From contig NZ_AWZU01000038.1 of NCBI RefSeq assembly GCF_000472385.1, positions 16,329-80,328 of the forward strand: a DNA stretch of 64,000 nt, read 5' to 3'. Below are positions 9,691 through 18,825 of the stretch, piece by piece. Every line of letters begins with the position of its first letter. Within the stretch, counting starts at the first letter, position 1. Under the pieces are notes generated by a model. That model was not told where the DNA came from and ran no database searches. It saw only the letters and a program-made list of their open reading frames with translations. Source of the DNA: Bradyrhizobium sp. ARR65. GTDB taxonomy: Bacteria; Pseudomonadota; Alphaproteobacteria; Rhizobiales; Xanthobacteraceae. A program made the position numbers and the translations under genes.

Positions 9691-9803
9691 TGTCGCTGGT
9701 CATCAAATCAGCGCGCGATCTATTACGGAATGGTCTCATCCTTATGAGGCATATTTAAGTCTCAACTCCCGCGAAAAATGGCCAGTGGCTGCGACAGCCA
9801 ACT

Positions 9804-10646
9804 TCAGGTCCACCAGAGAACAAGATCCGGTCGCGCAAACCCGAAGAAGCTATTCAGGAGAAGGCGGCGCTTTCCTTTGGTCGATGGTTGGGTGACCCCG
9901 TGAATGAAACCACCATCGATTAGAGCGATATCCCCGGCCTTGAGCCGGAGGTCGTGAAAAGGAACCGCCTCGAGATAAGCTTTCGAATAGGGATACCCGG
10001 TAGTCTCCACCCCTTGCGACTTCCGGTCGACGGATGTCGGCTTGTGGCTCCAGATGCGCAGATCGCCACCCTCGTCGGGCATGCTCACATATAGGTTAAG
10101 TGCCACGACGGTGTTGTTCGCTACCGCAGGAATCTCGTAATCGTTCCCGGCACATACGACTTGAGCGACGTCGTCGTGAGGCTCCAAGGCATACATGCCG
10201 GTACCAGACCAACAAAAAGCGCGACAAATATTAGCCTGACGGTGCTCCGAACGGGTCAGCCGCAATTCAATGCCCTGATTATGCAAGTCGCGTTTCAACG
10301 CATCGAACAACCCGCGAACCGGATCAACCAAGTTGCCCAAAAGGGCCTCGACGAATGGTCGCGCATTTTCCGCTTCTGCGAAATACGTGGCTGCATCCTT
10401 CCTGTAGTGAGATGCGCCAATATAGTGTCCCGGAACGCCGTCTTTGCGCTGTTTGAGACCGGGATTGCGAATAAAATTCGCGGCAATCTCCTCCGCTATC
10501 TCGATGCTGAAAGCTCGGCTGATGTGCAGGCCCGTAATCTGACCTTTCAGGACTGAGATGATCTCCGCAGTGCGGATCGAGCCGATTCGTTCTCTGATCG
10601 CAAGAGGCGAGATGGTCGGCGCTTTAGACACTTCGGCACTTATCAT
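9804..10646 (-). CDS. Fe(II)/2-oxoglutarate-dependent oxygenase
   Basis: A 280-residue protein with the double-stranded beta-helix signature of 2-oxoglutarate oxygenases: His157-x-Asp159 (EPHDDVAQ), distal His249 (GGFIHGV) and the cosubstrate arginine around 260 (KGKRRLLLN). GTVVALNLYVS-like strands and GGDLRIW fit the prolyl hydroxylase-like superfamily. It probably hydroxylates an amino acid or amino-acid-derived substrate. The start at 10646 is favoured because AGGAG precedes it by 8 bases; it overlaps the end of the upstream aminotransferase gene by 23 bases, so the two are almost certainly cotranslated. The substrate is inferred to be 2,4-diaminobutyrate or a derivative because of this partner; the sequence alone cannot prove it. 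Confidence 0.82.
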   Translation of the reverse strand: MISAEVSKAPTISPLAIRERIGSIRTAEIISVLKGQITGLHISRAFSIEIAEEIAANFIRNPGLKQRKDGVPGHYIGASHYRKDAATYFAEAENARPFVEALLGNLVDPVRGLFDALKRDLHNQGIELRLTRSEHRQANICRAFCWSGTGMYALEPHDDVAQVVCAGNDYEIPAVANNTVVALNLYVSMPDEGGDLRIWSHKPTSVDRKSQGVETTGYPYSKAYLEAVPFHDLRLKAGDIALIDGGFIHGVTQPSTKGKRRLLLNSFFGFARPDLVLWWT

Positions 10647-11895
10647 TGGCTTGCTCCTGTAGTGCATCATCGAGGATGGCGATGGCATGATCGAGTTCGT
10701 CGTCGGTGATAGTTATCGGCGGAAGGATTTTGATCACGTCGCGATTTGGCCCTGAAGATTCGATGAGCAGGCCGTTTTCGAACGCCACATCGTGCACACG
10801 GTCGACAAGGGCCTGTGAACGGCACTTGAGCCCAGCCATCAGGCCGCGGCCGCGCTTTTCTTCGATACAATTTGGAAATTTCGCAACGAGGCGATCAAGT
10901 TGAGTTTGCAGTTTGACCGCTGTCCGTTCGACGCCTGCAGTAAACTGGCTGTCGGACCACATTTTGCACATGGCCCCTGCAGTCACGAAGGCGAGATTGT
11001 TGCCTCTGAAGGTTCCACTATGTTCTCCCGGTTTCCATACGTCCATGTCGGGGCGAATGAGAACAAGCGAGAACGGGTTACCTGAACCGCTTAGGGATTT
11101 TGAAAGGCAGACGATGTCAGGTTCGATTTTCGCGAACTCGAAGGAGAAGAAATCGCCCGTTCGGCCCGCGCCTGCTTGAATATCGTCGACGATGAAAACA
11201 ATGCCGTGCTTACGGCAAATACGCTGGATTTCTGTGAGCCAAGCTGCGGATGCGGTGTTCATGCCGCCCTCTGCCTGAACTGTCTCCAGAATGATTGCTG
11301 CTGGCTTCTCTATGCCGCTCCCTGGGTCGCCCAATACGTAGTCGATGTAACCCGCGGAATCGAAAGCTCGGTTCGGATAGCCATCGTACGGGACACGAAT
11401 GACATCATGGCGAGCAACACCGCCCAGCTCCCTCGTCGACGCCGACCCGGACACAGCCAGCGAGCCGAGCGACATGCCGTGGAACGCATTTGTACAGGCC
11501 ATGACGCTCGGGCGGTTGGTATATTTTCGCGCCAGCGCAAGCGCCGCTTCGTTAGCGTTTGTGCCGGTCGGACCAGGAAATTGTATCTTGTAGGAAAAGC
11601 CCCTAGGTGTCAGGATCGAATCGACAAACACTTCAATGAATTCACGCTTTGCCGCTGTATACATATCAAGCGACGAAAGAATGTTCCCGCCAGAGAGATA
11701 TTCAATTGCTGGTCCAAGAATGTTCGGGTTGTTGTGTCCGTAGTTGAGTGCGCCAGAGCCCACAAGGAAATCAATATAGGTCTTGCCGCTCTCGTCCCAG
11801 ATTGTTGCCCCAAGGGCCTTCGTAAATACTGTAGGAAACGATCGCCCATAGCGACGAACGTTAGACTCATGAACCGCGAAAACATCGGTATTCAT
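10624..11895 (-). CDS. EctB-like diaminobutyrate--2-oxoglutarate aminotransferase
   Basis: A 423-residue class III (fold type I) PLP aminotransferase. It opens with NVRRYGRSFPTVF, like EctB proteins, and contains GPTGTNANEAALALARKYT, the PLP aspartate motif IVDDIQAGAGRTG, the Schiff-base lysine in CLSKSLSGSGNPFSLVLI (Lys266 from this start) and PGEHSGTFRGNN, a hallmark of the diaminobutyrate group. The expected reaction converts aspartate-4-semialdehyde and glutamate to L-2,4-diaminobutyrate. No ectA or ectC follows; an Fe(II)/2-oxoglutarate oxygenase does, so the product is probably modified and not made into ectoine. The start at 11895 fits EctB length; upstream in-frame methionines at 11907 and 11913 are alternatives because no strong ribosome binding site marks any of them. 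Confidence 0.88.
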   Translation of the reverse strand: MNTDVFAVHESNVRRYGRSFPTVFTKALGATIWDESGKTYIDFLVGSGALNYGHNNPNILGPAIEYLSGGNILSSLDMYTAAKREFIEVFVDSILTPRGFSYKIQFPGPTGTNANEAALALARKYTNRPSVMACTNAFHGMSLGSLAVSGSASTRELGGVARHDVIRVPYDGYPNRAFDSAGYIDYVLGDPGSGIEKPAAIILETVQAEGGMNTASAAWLTEIQRICRKHGIVFIVDDIQAGAGRTGDFFSFEFAKIEPDIVCLSKSLSGSGNPFSLVLIRPDMDVWKPGEHSGTFRGNNLAFVTAGAMCKMWSDSQFTAGVERTAVKLQTQLDRLVAKFPNCIEEKRGRGLMAGLKCRSQALVDRVHDVAFENGLLIESSGPNRDVIKILPPITITDDELDHAIAILDDALQEQANDKCRSV

Positions 11896-11947
11896 TTTAG
11901 GGGCCATCTGCATGCATCGAACGCGTATGGTTGGTGGTAGATGTTTA

Positions 11948-12178
11948 TCAGCGAGATCTGAACCCAGAGTCACGACGAGGCATTCCAGGCCGTTGATTTC
12001 GCCGATAGTTGCGGCCTCTCTGATTTGCGAGCGTCGATATCAGCCGCGAACTCGGCCTGCGGATTGGATAAGCCACAGCCAGAAACATCGCCTCACACAA
12101 ACGCAAGTATGAACAGAGTTTCAATTCTATGGCTTCGAGGCTCGCCACAGGGCGTGCCTCGGCAATCAGTCTACTCAT
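11948..12178 (-). CDS. Small ORF at the head of the diaminobutyrate cassette
   Basis: The 76-codon frame begins at 12178 after a strong AAAGGAG ribosome binding site with 6 bases of spacing, the best in this neighbourhood, so translation starts here. The first 38 residues (MSRLIAEARPVASLEAIELKLCSYLRLCEAM) look like real protein; the Arg/Ser-rich tail does not. Reading a different frame after about codon 37 gives NPQAEFAADIDARKSERPQL, which looks more natural, so the gene may have a frameshift near 12065. No family recognised. Its stop lies about 50 bases before the aminotransferase start, consistent with a leader gene of one operon. Confidence 0.45.
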   Translation of the reverse strand: MSRLIAEARPVASLEAIELKLCSYLRLCEAMFLAVAYPIRRPSSRLISTLANQRGRNYRRNQRPGMPRRDSGFRSR

Positions 12179-12495
12179 GGTAATCTCCTTTAAGTGGTGC
12201 CATGACCAAACCCGCTTCTCTCAGATTGTGCTTGCGGTTGACAATATCTACGCCTGGAACGTACGCGCGTTTCGCGGGACCTGTATTTGCTTGACGCCTG
12301 TCTCCCAAAATGGCCCCGCTCATTTAACGGAGAAATGCGAACAGTAAACCTACTAAGACTAGTAGTCTTCTGTGATCCGGAGGCCCGTCTGTATCCCGCC
12401 ATGAGGCGCGCGTCGTCGACTTCGCAAACTGAACGGGTCTCAGCGCTTCAACGAGCTGGCGGAGTCGAGAGCAGTTAGCGCTAGCATATACTGGC
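12179..12495. promoter_or_regulatory. Probable promoter region of the diaminobutyrate cassette
   Basis: The only gap upstream of the minus-strand cassette. No gene is visible. I see no NifA-type -24/-12 element: TGGCAC occurs at about 12198-12203 but lacks the matching TTGC spacing. A regulator cannot be named. Confidence 0.35.
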
Positions 12496-12745
12496 CTTGC
12501 CCCACGGGCTTAAGCCAGTTTGAACTCGTTCTGGCCCACGACAAGAACCAGAGCATGAAGCGTAGCCGTTTTCGGAAGAGCAGATCATCGGGATTAGGGA
12601 GCACGAGGCCGGCGTTTCGGTGCGCCGATTTGTGCCGCAAGCATAGCGTTAGCGACGCCAGCATCTACAAATCGAGGCCAAGTTCGGCGGGATGGACGTC
12701 TCCGAGGCCAAGCAGCTGAGGACGCTGTTGATGCCTGACTAATTC
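12496..12745 (+). pseudogene. IS3 family orfA remnant (first copy)
   Basis: The segment reads MKRSRFRKSR in one frame then SFSEEQIIGI-type and EHEAGVSVRRFVPQA sequences, the start of an IS3-family orfA with its helix-turn-helix, ending near KFGGMDVSEAKQLRTL. Its left end (beginning CTTGCCCCACGGGCTTAA) is shared with the remnant at 18826. It is truncated about 250 bases in and has frameshifts. Confidence 0.6.
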
Positions 12746-12769
12746 TCCCCAGAAGTGCCGTGTGATCCA

Positions 12770-13298
12770 TTCTCCAGGACGATCTTCATTTTGCGATCGG
12801 CAGCAGTTTGAGGCGGTCTGCCCGATTCGACGGCGTGTTTCGCTGGCACCATGTTTGAGCCGCTTACGCACCAGCGCAGCACGGCTGTCGACGCCGCGCC
12901 GGAAGTCTGCCGGCTTAGTCATCACACTCACAGATGTGAGCCGATTGGTGCTGCCGGCGCAATCGGCGCATGTTTCGGTTGTTCGACGTTCTTCGATAGC
13001 AACAGCGCAAACGACCGGCCGCTTTTTCTCGGCCTCGCCTAGAGGCTGTGTCGGCGGCAACCGAACTACTGCGGCGTCAGAACCGTGTCGGCGCGCCACC
13101 GCCGCTCGATCTCACCGTAGGTCTAGCTCTCCGCGACAATCTGCGCCTTCTGCTCTGCCGTCCAGGCACAGCACCGTCCTGCCCCGGCAAGCACTTGGTC
13201 CGTCGGCTCCGGCTGAGATTTGTGCGAAAGCTCGGTGTCCGAAACGTGTCTAGCCCGCGCTTGCGGTCAGACATATCAGCCTGTGGGCTTGAAGGTGG
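12770..13298 (-). pseudogene. IS66 tnpA-tnpB remnant, left of the porin
   Basis: Reading down the minus strand from 13298: an HVSDTELSHKS-like start, WTAEQKAQIVAESY as in TnpA, the TnpA tail VAIEERRTTET, then TnpB (VMTKPADFRRGVDSRAALVRKRLKH) near 12830-12930. Frameshifts separate these. The outer end is homologous to the plus-strand fragment starting at 15435, so the porin gene lies between inverted IS66 pieces. Confidence 0.65.
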
Positions 13299-13729
13299 AG
13301 CACCGCGAACAAACGCTTGAGCCGCATTGCCGGGATAGAGCGTTGTATTGACGTGAACAGCACCGAGAGTCCGCAAACGTTCTCCTTACAGTATAGCACA
13401 GCACCACGCTAACTAGGCGATCAAGCGTACGAAACGCACGTTCATCACCAAATTTGCACGAAGCGTACCGAACTGGCGCGACTAAAGCACGTTTGCCGGA
13501 CGCGCACGCACTTTGGTTCGTTCCGTACACATTTTGCGCGCCGATTACGAACGCAGTCTGTCAACGTAACAAAGCGAGGGGCGGGATGGTCCGCACCGCG
13601 ACGTCACTGGTTCAATCTTCAGTGGCGTTTGAGAAAGGCCCTTTAGGTCGAGAATGATTGGGGCGAAGGTGGCTACTCTCTGAACGGTTGAGCGGCCACT
13701 TTTGAGGCGAAGCAATTTGGAGGACTTTT
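13299..13729. other. Upstream region of the porin gene
   Basis: No gene recognised. The final part supplies the porin ribosome binding site (GGAGG, 7 bases before the ATG). No obvious sigma-54 promoter was seen. Confidence 0.4.
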
Positions 13730-15298
13730 ATGAAGATGGCCACGAGCCTTTTGCTCGGTTCCGCGGCGGGTCTGATCATGCTAGGCGGAGCAGAGGCTGC
13801 CGATCTTGCCGTCAAGGCCAAGCCGGTCGAGTACGTGAGGATCTGCTCCCTGTATGGCGTAGGCTTCTACTACATTCCGGGCACTGACACCTGTATCAAG
13901 CTGGGTGGGTATCTTCGCGCGGATATGCTGGTCAACTCGAATAGCGTTGACACTGGAAACACATCGGGCGCTGGCGCCGCGGGAAATCGGTTCACAAACG
14001 CCTTCACTTGGCGCGCCCGTCAATATGTGGAAATCGATACGCGCACCGCGACCGAATACGGTGTGGTTCGTGCCTTCGGGCAACTATCGTTTACTTGGAC
14101 GGACGACACCCAAGCAGGAACCGGCGCCGGAGGGACTGTTTACTCCCTTCTTCCTGGAACGACAAATGGTGCCGCTCCGTTTAACGCAGGTGCGGGCAAT
14201 AACTCCTTCGGTTCATTCGGCCTTTACTATGCTTTCATGCAATTCGCGGGCTTCACGATAGGTAAGGCGCAATCGCAGTTTTCCATGCCGTGGTCGAACT
14301 ATCCCGGTAACAACTTCGACGGTCTCGTCGGTGGCGGCGGCAGTGTCATTGGCACCAACCAGTTCTCCTATACGGCCGAATTCGGCGGCGGTGTTTCGGC
14401 CACGATTTCGGCGCAGGATCCTATCCAATCGACTCAAGCTGGTGTCGTCAACGTCGGCGTTGGCGCCAGTGGCCTTGGCACCGCTGCCCTCGGCCCGTTT
14501 GGCACCAGCGACTACGCTGGAACGTATGCTCCTGATTTTATCGGTAATGTTAGTGTCGACCAGGCTTGGGGGATGGTCCGGGCCTCGGTGGCGGCGCATG
14601 ACAATCACGCCGCGTACTATGGTGCAAATGAACTTACTGGCCATCCAAACGACGTTTGGGGCTATGCTGCTCAGTTGGGTGCGACGATCAGGAACGTCCC
14701 GACTGGACCTGGTGACACGATCAATATTTCAGGCGTGTATACGAACGGCGCCACCCGCTTCAACATCCAAGACTTGAGCCAGGGCGCTGCTATGACGATC
14801 TTTGGCGGCACAAATTTACCGGGAGCCTACCAGAGCATCGGATTTGGGATGGCTCCCGACACGGTGTTCGCAAACAATGGAGGTTCTCAGCAGCGGATCC
14901 AGACTTGGGGTATGCGCGGTGGGTTCAACCATAACTGGAACCCCTACTGGAGCAGCTCGCTCTACGGTGCATACGCTGGCGTCATGTACAGCAGTGGGGC
15001 GAAGACTCTGATCTGCGGTAACGGTGTTACGGGTGGTTCATTCCAGGCCTTTTATGGTGCGGGCGTCACCTCCTGCAACCCGAATTACGGCATTGCGCAA
15101 CTTGGTTTGGTTACTCGGTGGACCCCAGTCAAGAACCTGTCGTTCTCGGCTGATCTTACCTACACCCATCTAGCTCAGAATATGGTGGGCACGGTCGCTT
15201 ACCCCGGCAGTAACGCCATCGGCAAACCGGCCGCCACTTACGAGCTCAAGGACCAGGACACTTTGCTCCTCCTGCTCCGTGCTCAGCGCAACTTCTGA
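13730..15298 (+). CDS. Outer membrane porin (Porin_2 family)
   Basis: A 522-residue rhizobial porin. Residues 1-23 form a signal peptide (MKMATSLLLGSAAGLIMLGG, cleaved after AEA). Mature protein starts ADLAVKAKPVEYVRICSLYG, the hallmark of Bradyrhizobium/Brucella Omp2-type porins, with a Cys pair in ICSLYG and GTDTCIKLGGYLRAD. Alternating hydrophobic strands, Gly/Asn-rich loops and a terminal Phe (LLRAQRNF) fit a trimeric beta-barrel. It should allow diffusion of small hydrophilic solutes through the outer membrane. ATG at 13730 is preceded by GGAGG. The gene is intact while everything around it is insertion debris, suggesting it arrived or is retained as a separate cargo. Confidence 0.93.
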   Translation: MKMATSLLLGSAAGLIMLGGAEAADLAVKAKPVEYVRICSLYGVGFYYIPGTDTCIKLGGYLRADMLVNSNSVDTGNTSGAGAAGNRFTNAFTWRARQYVEIDTRTATEYGVVRAFGQLSFTWTDDTQAGTGAGGTVYSLLPGTTNGAAPFNAGAGNNSFGSFGLYYAFMQFAGFTIGKAQSQFSMPWSNYPGNNFDGLVGGGGSVIGTNQFSYTAEFGGGVSATISAQDPIQSTQAGVVNVGVGASGLGTAALGPFGTSDYAGTYAPDFIGNVSVDQAWGMVRASVAAHDNHAAYYGANELTGHPNDVWGYAAQLGATIRNVPTGPGDTINISGVYTNGATRFNIQDLSQGAAMTIFGGTNLPGAYQSIGFGMAPDTVFANNGGSQQRIQTWGMRGGFNHNWNPYWSSSLYGAYAGVMYSSGAKTLICGNGVTGGSFQAFYGAGVTSCNPNYGIAQLGLVTRWTPVKNLSFSADLTYTHLAQNMVGTVAYPGSNAIGKPAATYELKDQDTLLLLLRAQRNF

Positions 15299-15344
15299 TT
15301 TTAACTAGCAGCAAAGGAGAGAATCTCGACCGACGTTAACCTCC

Positions 15345-15382
15345 AAGGAAGGCCTTCGGTATGCCCACCGGAGGCCTTTTCG
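15345..15382 (+). terminator. Rho-independent terminator of the porin gene
   Basis: Inverted repeat AAGGCCTTCGG (15349-15359) and CCGGAGGCCTT (15368-15378), with an 8-base loop and one mismatched pair, followed by a short T run. It lies 50 bases after the porin stop. Confidence 0.85.
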
Positions 15383-15434
15383 TCATCGAAGAACGAATCC
15401 GCCTCTGCGATGCACCGTAAGCGGCCGTTAAACC

Positions 15435-15793
15435 CACCTTCAAGGCCGCAGGCCGATAGGCGAATGTCCGCCAGCTGCGTCGAGCGAGCTGGACACGTGT
15501 CGGACACAGAGCTTTTGCACAAATCCAAACCGGAGCCGGTGCATCGGCTCGAGGTGTTTACCCGGACGGGACGGCCCCGCGTCTGGACGGCAGAGCAGAA
15601 GGCGCAGATTGTCGCCGAGAGCTACGCCGATGGTGAGACCGTGACAGCGGTGGCGCGCCGACATGGCCTGACGCCGCAGCAATTGTTCGGTTGGCGCCGG
15701 CAAGCTCACCGGCAGGCTTTACGTCAGGCGGAGACGTGCGGCCCGGCTTTTGCGCCCGTAACCAGGACACGCGCCCTGAGGGCGCGATACTGA
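15435..15793 (+). pseudogene. IS66 tnpA fragment, right of the porin
   Basis: The frame reads VSDTELLHKSKPEP then RVWTAEQKAQIVAESYADG and VARRHGLTPQQLFGWRRQAH, the helix-turn-helix of IS66 TnpA (Orf1). It runs to a stop at 15793 after a C-terminus unlike the family, and no tnpB follows. The left end is the mirror image of the remnant ending at 13298. Confidence 0.7.
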
Positions 15794-15926
15794 ATTGGAT
15801 CCGCTCCGCGAATCCGATACGGGCCGGCGGCATGTAAACAGCCGCATCAGAGGCCGGACACATGTCAGCGCCCGATCACGCTCCACGCTTTCCAATGGGG
15901 GCATCCACACACGTCCATAAGGACAG

Positions 15927-17060
15927 TCACTGCCCGTCATCCTGCGACGCGGCTGCCGACGGATGCGTACGCCAATTCCGAACGCAATGAGCTAGATCAG
16001 ACAAGGACAAACTCAAAATTGACGGGTCACAGCCAAAAGGTAGCCTCAGGTGATTGCGAAGAACCGGCTCATAGTTGGCGCCAGTTGCGAGAATGATGGC
16101 ATGATCTTCCATCATTCTGTCCGCAAACGCTTCCGCATCAACTGATCCTAAGGAAAGCCACAGTTGGGTTCCCCCCGATGGAACCTCGTGCGCCAATTCG
16201 AGGTTAGAGGCCCAGGTACAGACGAGATCGCGACCACGATGAACACGCTCGACCAGGCTCGTTGCCCCGTGTTGCAGGAGCCGCGCAGCCCTTCTCTGCG
16301 CACGAGCACTGACCGAGACACGTTCAAACTCAAATCGGCCAGTCAACAGGCCAATTTCTTTTTGATCAGCCACAATCCAGCCAATCCTTAGCCCAGGAGC
16401 TCCGAAGTTCTTCGACATACTATTGATCGCATAGCAGTCGTCCCAATTCTTGAGACTAGATAGGGGCGAGCGCACTACGCCCGTGCTATGAATGAAATCA
16501 CCATACACCAAGTCAAAAATTATGGAGGCGCCTCGACTCGACCGCCTCGCTTGCAGATCCGACCATAAGTCTTCACTTAGGCATCGACCCGTCGGATTAT
16601 GCGGCGTATTTAGGTAGACGACGCTTCGTTTGCCCAGCTTTACAAAATCTATATCGACAATTTCATCCCATTCGATCAAGTAGGTTTCAAGTCCGCTCGC
16701 ATTGAAAAGACGTTTGATGCTATCGAGTACAGGAGCAACGCAGATAACCGTTGTGATGCCACGCGACGTCAGATGACGCGCTAAAAGAGACAGCGCATCG
16801 AAACCACCATTTGTAACGAGTATGTTCCGACCCGTGAGCGCAACGCCCCTCTCCCTCTCTTGCGAGACGATCTCATTTATCAGCGTAGGATGTCCTTGCG
16901 TTTCTCCGTACTCGTAGTCATCAAGAAGGATTCTATCCTTAAACTCGGGATACTCTGGCCACACCGGAAAGTTCTCCACGAGATTGCGCCATTGCCGGTT
17001 GGGGCGTGCGGCCGCCGCGGCTAATCGCCTTCCCAACGGGGACAAAAGATTAGATTGCAT
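15927..17060 (-). CDS. PLP-dependent class I/II aminotransferase
   Basis: A 377-residue fold-type I PLP enzyme. Recognisable parts are an N-terminal substrate loop (DYEYGETQGHPTLINEIV), the PLP phosphate site (VTNGGFDALSLLAR), NTPHNPTGRCLSEDLW with the ring-contacting asparagine, the aspartate in IIFDLVYGDF, and the Schiff-base lysine in NSMSKNFGAPGLRIGW. It lies 15 bases downstream of a methyltransferase gene and shares its direction, so they form an operon. General class I/II annotation is safe. Resemblance to enzymes acting in nonribosomal amino acid formation (for example capreomycidine synthase-like members) is my impression only; substrate unknown. Confidence 0.85.
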   Translation of the reverse strand: MQSNLLSPLGRRLAAAAARPNRQWRNLVENFPVWPEYPEFKDRILLDDYEYGETQGHPTLINEIVSQERERGVALTGRNILVTNGGFDALSLLARHLTSRGITTVICVAPVLDSIKRLFNASGLETYLIEWDEIVDIDFVKLGKRSVVYLNTPHNPTGRCLSEDLWSDLQARRSSRGASIIFDLVYGDFIHSTGVVRSPLSSLKNWDDCYAINSMSKNFGAPGLRIGWIVADQKEIGLLTGRFEFERVSVSARAQRRAARLLQHGATSLVERVHRGRDLVCTWASNLELAHEVPSGGTQLWLSLGSVDAEAFADRMMEDHAIILATGANYEPVLRNHLRLPFGCDPSILSLSLSDLAHCVRNWRTHPSAAASQDDGQ

Positions 17061-17075
17061 TACGTCCGTACTCCA

Positions 17076-18083
17076 TCAGTAGGGTGAAAGCAAACGGCCG
17101 AACTCAAGCCCCGTTGAATCGATTTCGAAGCTAACCTCGCCCGAGGCAATGGGACGAAATCCGGCTTCTAAAAACAGGGCCTCCCAGAAATCGATCGGCG
17201 CAAGTCGTTGGGCTGTCAGGTTGTGCAGCAAGTAGTATGGATTGTAGTAGGCGCGGCCAAGTCCATGCCGCATCACCCGCGGATCGGTTGGTCTATAATC
17301 GACCTCGACGACAGCTACGAATCTGCCTTTAACTCGCAAAGTCCTGAGGAATTCAACTACGGTTGGCCGACCAGCCTGTCCTAACAACTCCTGCAGCACG
17401 AATGCCACAACTACGACGGATGGTGGCTCCGACTGGAGTCGTGGAGCAAGTCGTTGGACATAATCGAGGGCACTGGCCTGTTCAATTTTTAGCCTTTCGT
17501 GAGGAGAGGTCTCCGGGGGTGATACATCAACCCCTATTCCATTTGAATCCGGCAATCCGTCAAGAATTCTCGCCGCAAATCGGCCGTCACCGCAACCCAA
17601 ATCTATGATCTCAAGGGCCGCTGAAGGCAGCCGCGTTAGCAGGTTTTGGACAAGCGGAATTGCATCGTATTCACTGATTCCACAGCTACCCTGACCGACA
17701 AGCCTGTCGCAACGACTAGCAAAACCAGCGCCACAAAGAGTATCCGAAATTTGAAGTAGCGTTTCCGCGTAACCGCCGACTAGCAATTCGTACCATGGCC
17801 GATACTGACCGAATTCTCTTGCAGACGACGTCAGCTGCACAATTGATCCGTCAAAAACAACAATGTTCTCATTACCGAGATATTGCATAAAGGCGGTAAG
17901 GCGATCGGAGTTCAGCCTATGCTCAGCTGCAAGAGTCCCCACCGATTTTGGCTTTTCCGCGAGTGAGTCAAAGAGCCCACTGGAGAAAAAGTGAAAGATT
18001 GCCTGTGCCAGAAAGAAGCCTCGAATGGGTTCCAGCTTCTCAATAAGGACCGCCTCAAAATTCTTCTCCACTTGCGCCTCCAC
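17076..18083 (-). CDS. Class I SAM-dependent methyltransferase
   Basis: A 335-residue methyltransferase. The first 100 residues form a helical dimerisation-type domain (FFLAQAIFHFFSSGLFDSL, LAAEHRLNSDRLTAFMQYL), as in small-molecule O- or C-methyltransferases. The SAM site is IIDLGCGDGRFAARIL (about 165-180), followed by the acidic end GVDVSPPE and VVVAFVLQELLGQAG. Translation probably begins at the GTG at 18083. It sits between a collapsed adenylate-forming gene upstream and the aminotransferase downstream, so it belonged to an amino-acid-modifying pathway. Substrate cannot be read from sequence. Confidence 0.82.
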   Translation of the reverse strand: MEAQVEKNFEAVLIEKLEPIRGFFLAQAIFHFFSSGLFDSLAEKPKSVGTLAAEHRLNSDRLTAFMQYLGNENIVVFDGSIVQLTSSAREFGQYRPWYELLVGGYAETLLQISDTLCGAGFASRCDRLVGQGSCGISEYDAIPLVQNLLTRLPSAALEIIDLGCGDGRFAARILDGLPDSNGIGVDVSPPETSPHERLKIEQASALDYVQRLAPRLQSEPPSVVVVAFVLQELLGQAGRPTVVEFLRTLRVKGRFVAVVEVDYRPTDPRVMRHGLGRAYYNPYYLLHNLTAQRLAPIDFWEALFLEAGFRPIASGEVSFEIDSTGLEFGRLLSPY

Positions 18084-18626
18084 CGTATAGCCAATAGTCG
18101 ATTACTAGATTCTCGAGATCGACAAGATCCCTCAGAACGTCTTTGAAGCGGTCGGGCCTATCAAACTCACGCGGAAAAAGGCCGGCTTCCTCCACCCCGA
18201 CCGACTACCTTTGTCTCGACGGCACTCACACGTACGCTCCGTTCTGAATGCCTTTTCGCTTAGGCGGAACCGGATGTGTTTTCTCCAGTTCGTTACCATA
18301 AGGGCGGAAGAGTCAAAAAAATCGAGCGTCGGCATCATCCTGCCCCCTCCCGGACCCAGGACCACGCGATATGGGAGCAGAACCTCGTCGATCTCACGCG
18401 GAGCAATCTTTTCGCCGCCGCGGTTGGCCGCGACAACCCCATCGGGCAGAATCAAAACACCGACTTTTTCGCCTAACGCGTGGTTCGCCATCAGATAGCC
18501 GAGATCTCGGACGCGAAGATTCAGCTCAGCGTAGAAAACACGGCGATGGCCTTCGGAAACTATTGCGGTGGAGTTGCCAGCTTGAGCAGCCCAATACCTA
18601 AGTGCGGCGACGATTGCATCGAACAT
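18067..18626 (-). pseudogene. Adenylate-forming ligase, internally deleted remnant
   Basis: The ATG at 18626 follows a GAGGAGA ribosome binding site. The first 65 residues look like the N-terminus of an AMP-binding enzyme (FDAIVAALRYWAAQ, FYAELNLRVRDLGYLM, VGVLILPDGV). The frame then jumps straight to NRGGEKIAPREIDEVLL, the A8 core motif from near the C-terminus, so roughly 350 residues including the AMP-binding loop are gone. A later frameshift hides the tail (EFDRPDRFKDVLRDLVDLEN). It is the upstream neighbour of the methyltransferase/aminotransferase pair and points to a once complete activation enzyme for that pathway. Confidence 0.75.
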
Positions 18627-18825
18627 TCGGTCTCCTCTTTTTCTGCCTCTGGAATGTCGGGAGTGACGAAGTTGCACACTGCCGCCCCAGGCGAAGCTGT
18701 CTCTATCAGCGTCGGCCTACGGTTAGAACTCCTAGTTCGCGTGGCTTGACAATGCGATATTTAGTCGAGCGCATTGCGCGGCGGGACCATAGCTGTAAAC
18801 CGCAGGTTGGAATATTGGCTCTGAT

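Noticed and set aside
11176..11940. Plus-strand frame of 254 codons
   Set aside because: Antisense to the EctB-like aminotransferase, whose motifs are all present on the other strand.
12190..12220. Possible sigma-54 promoter (TGGCAC)
   Set aside because: The downstream TTGC element is not at the required spacing.
14213..14777. Frames overlapping the porin on both strands
   Set aside because: Shadows of a porin gene with signal peptide, strands, ribosome binding site and terminator.
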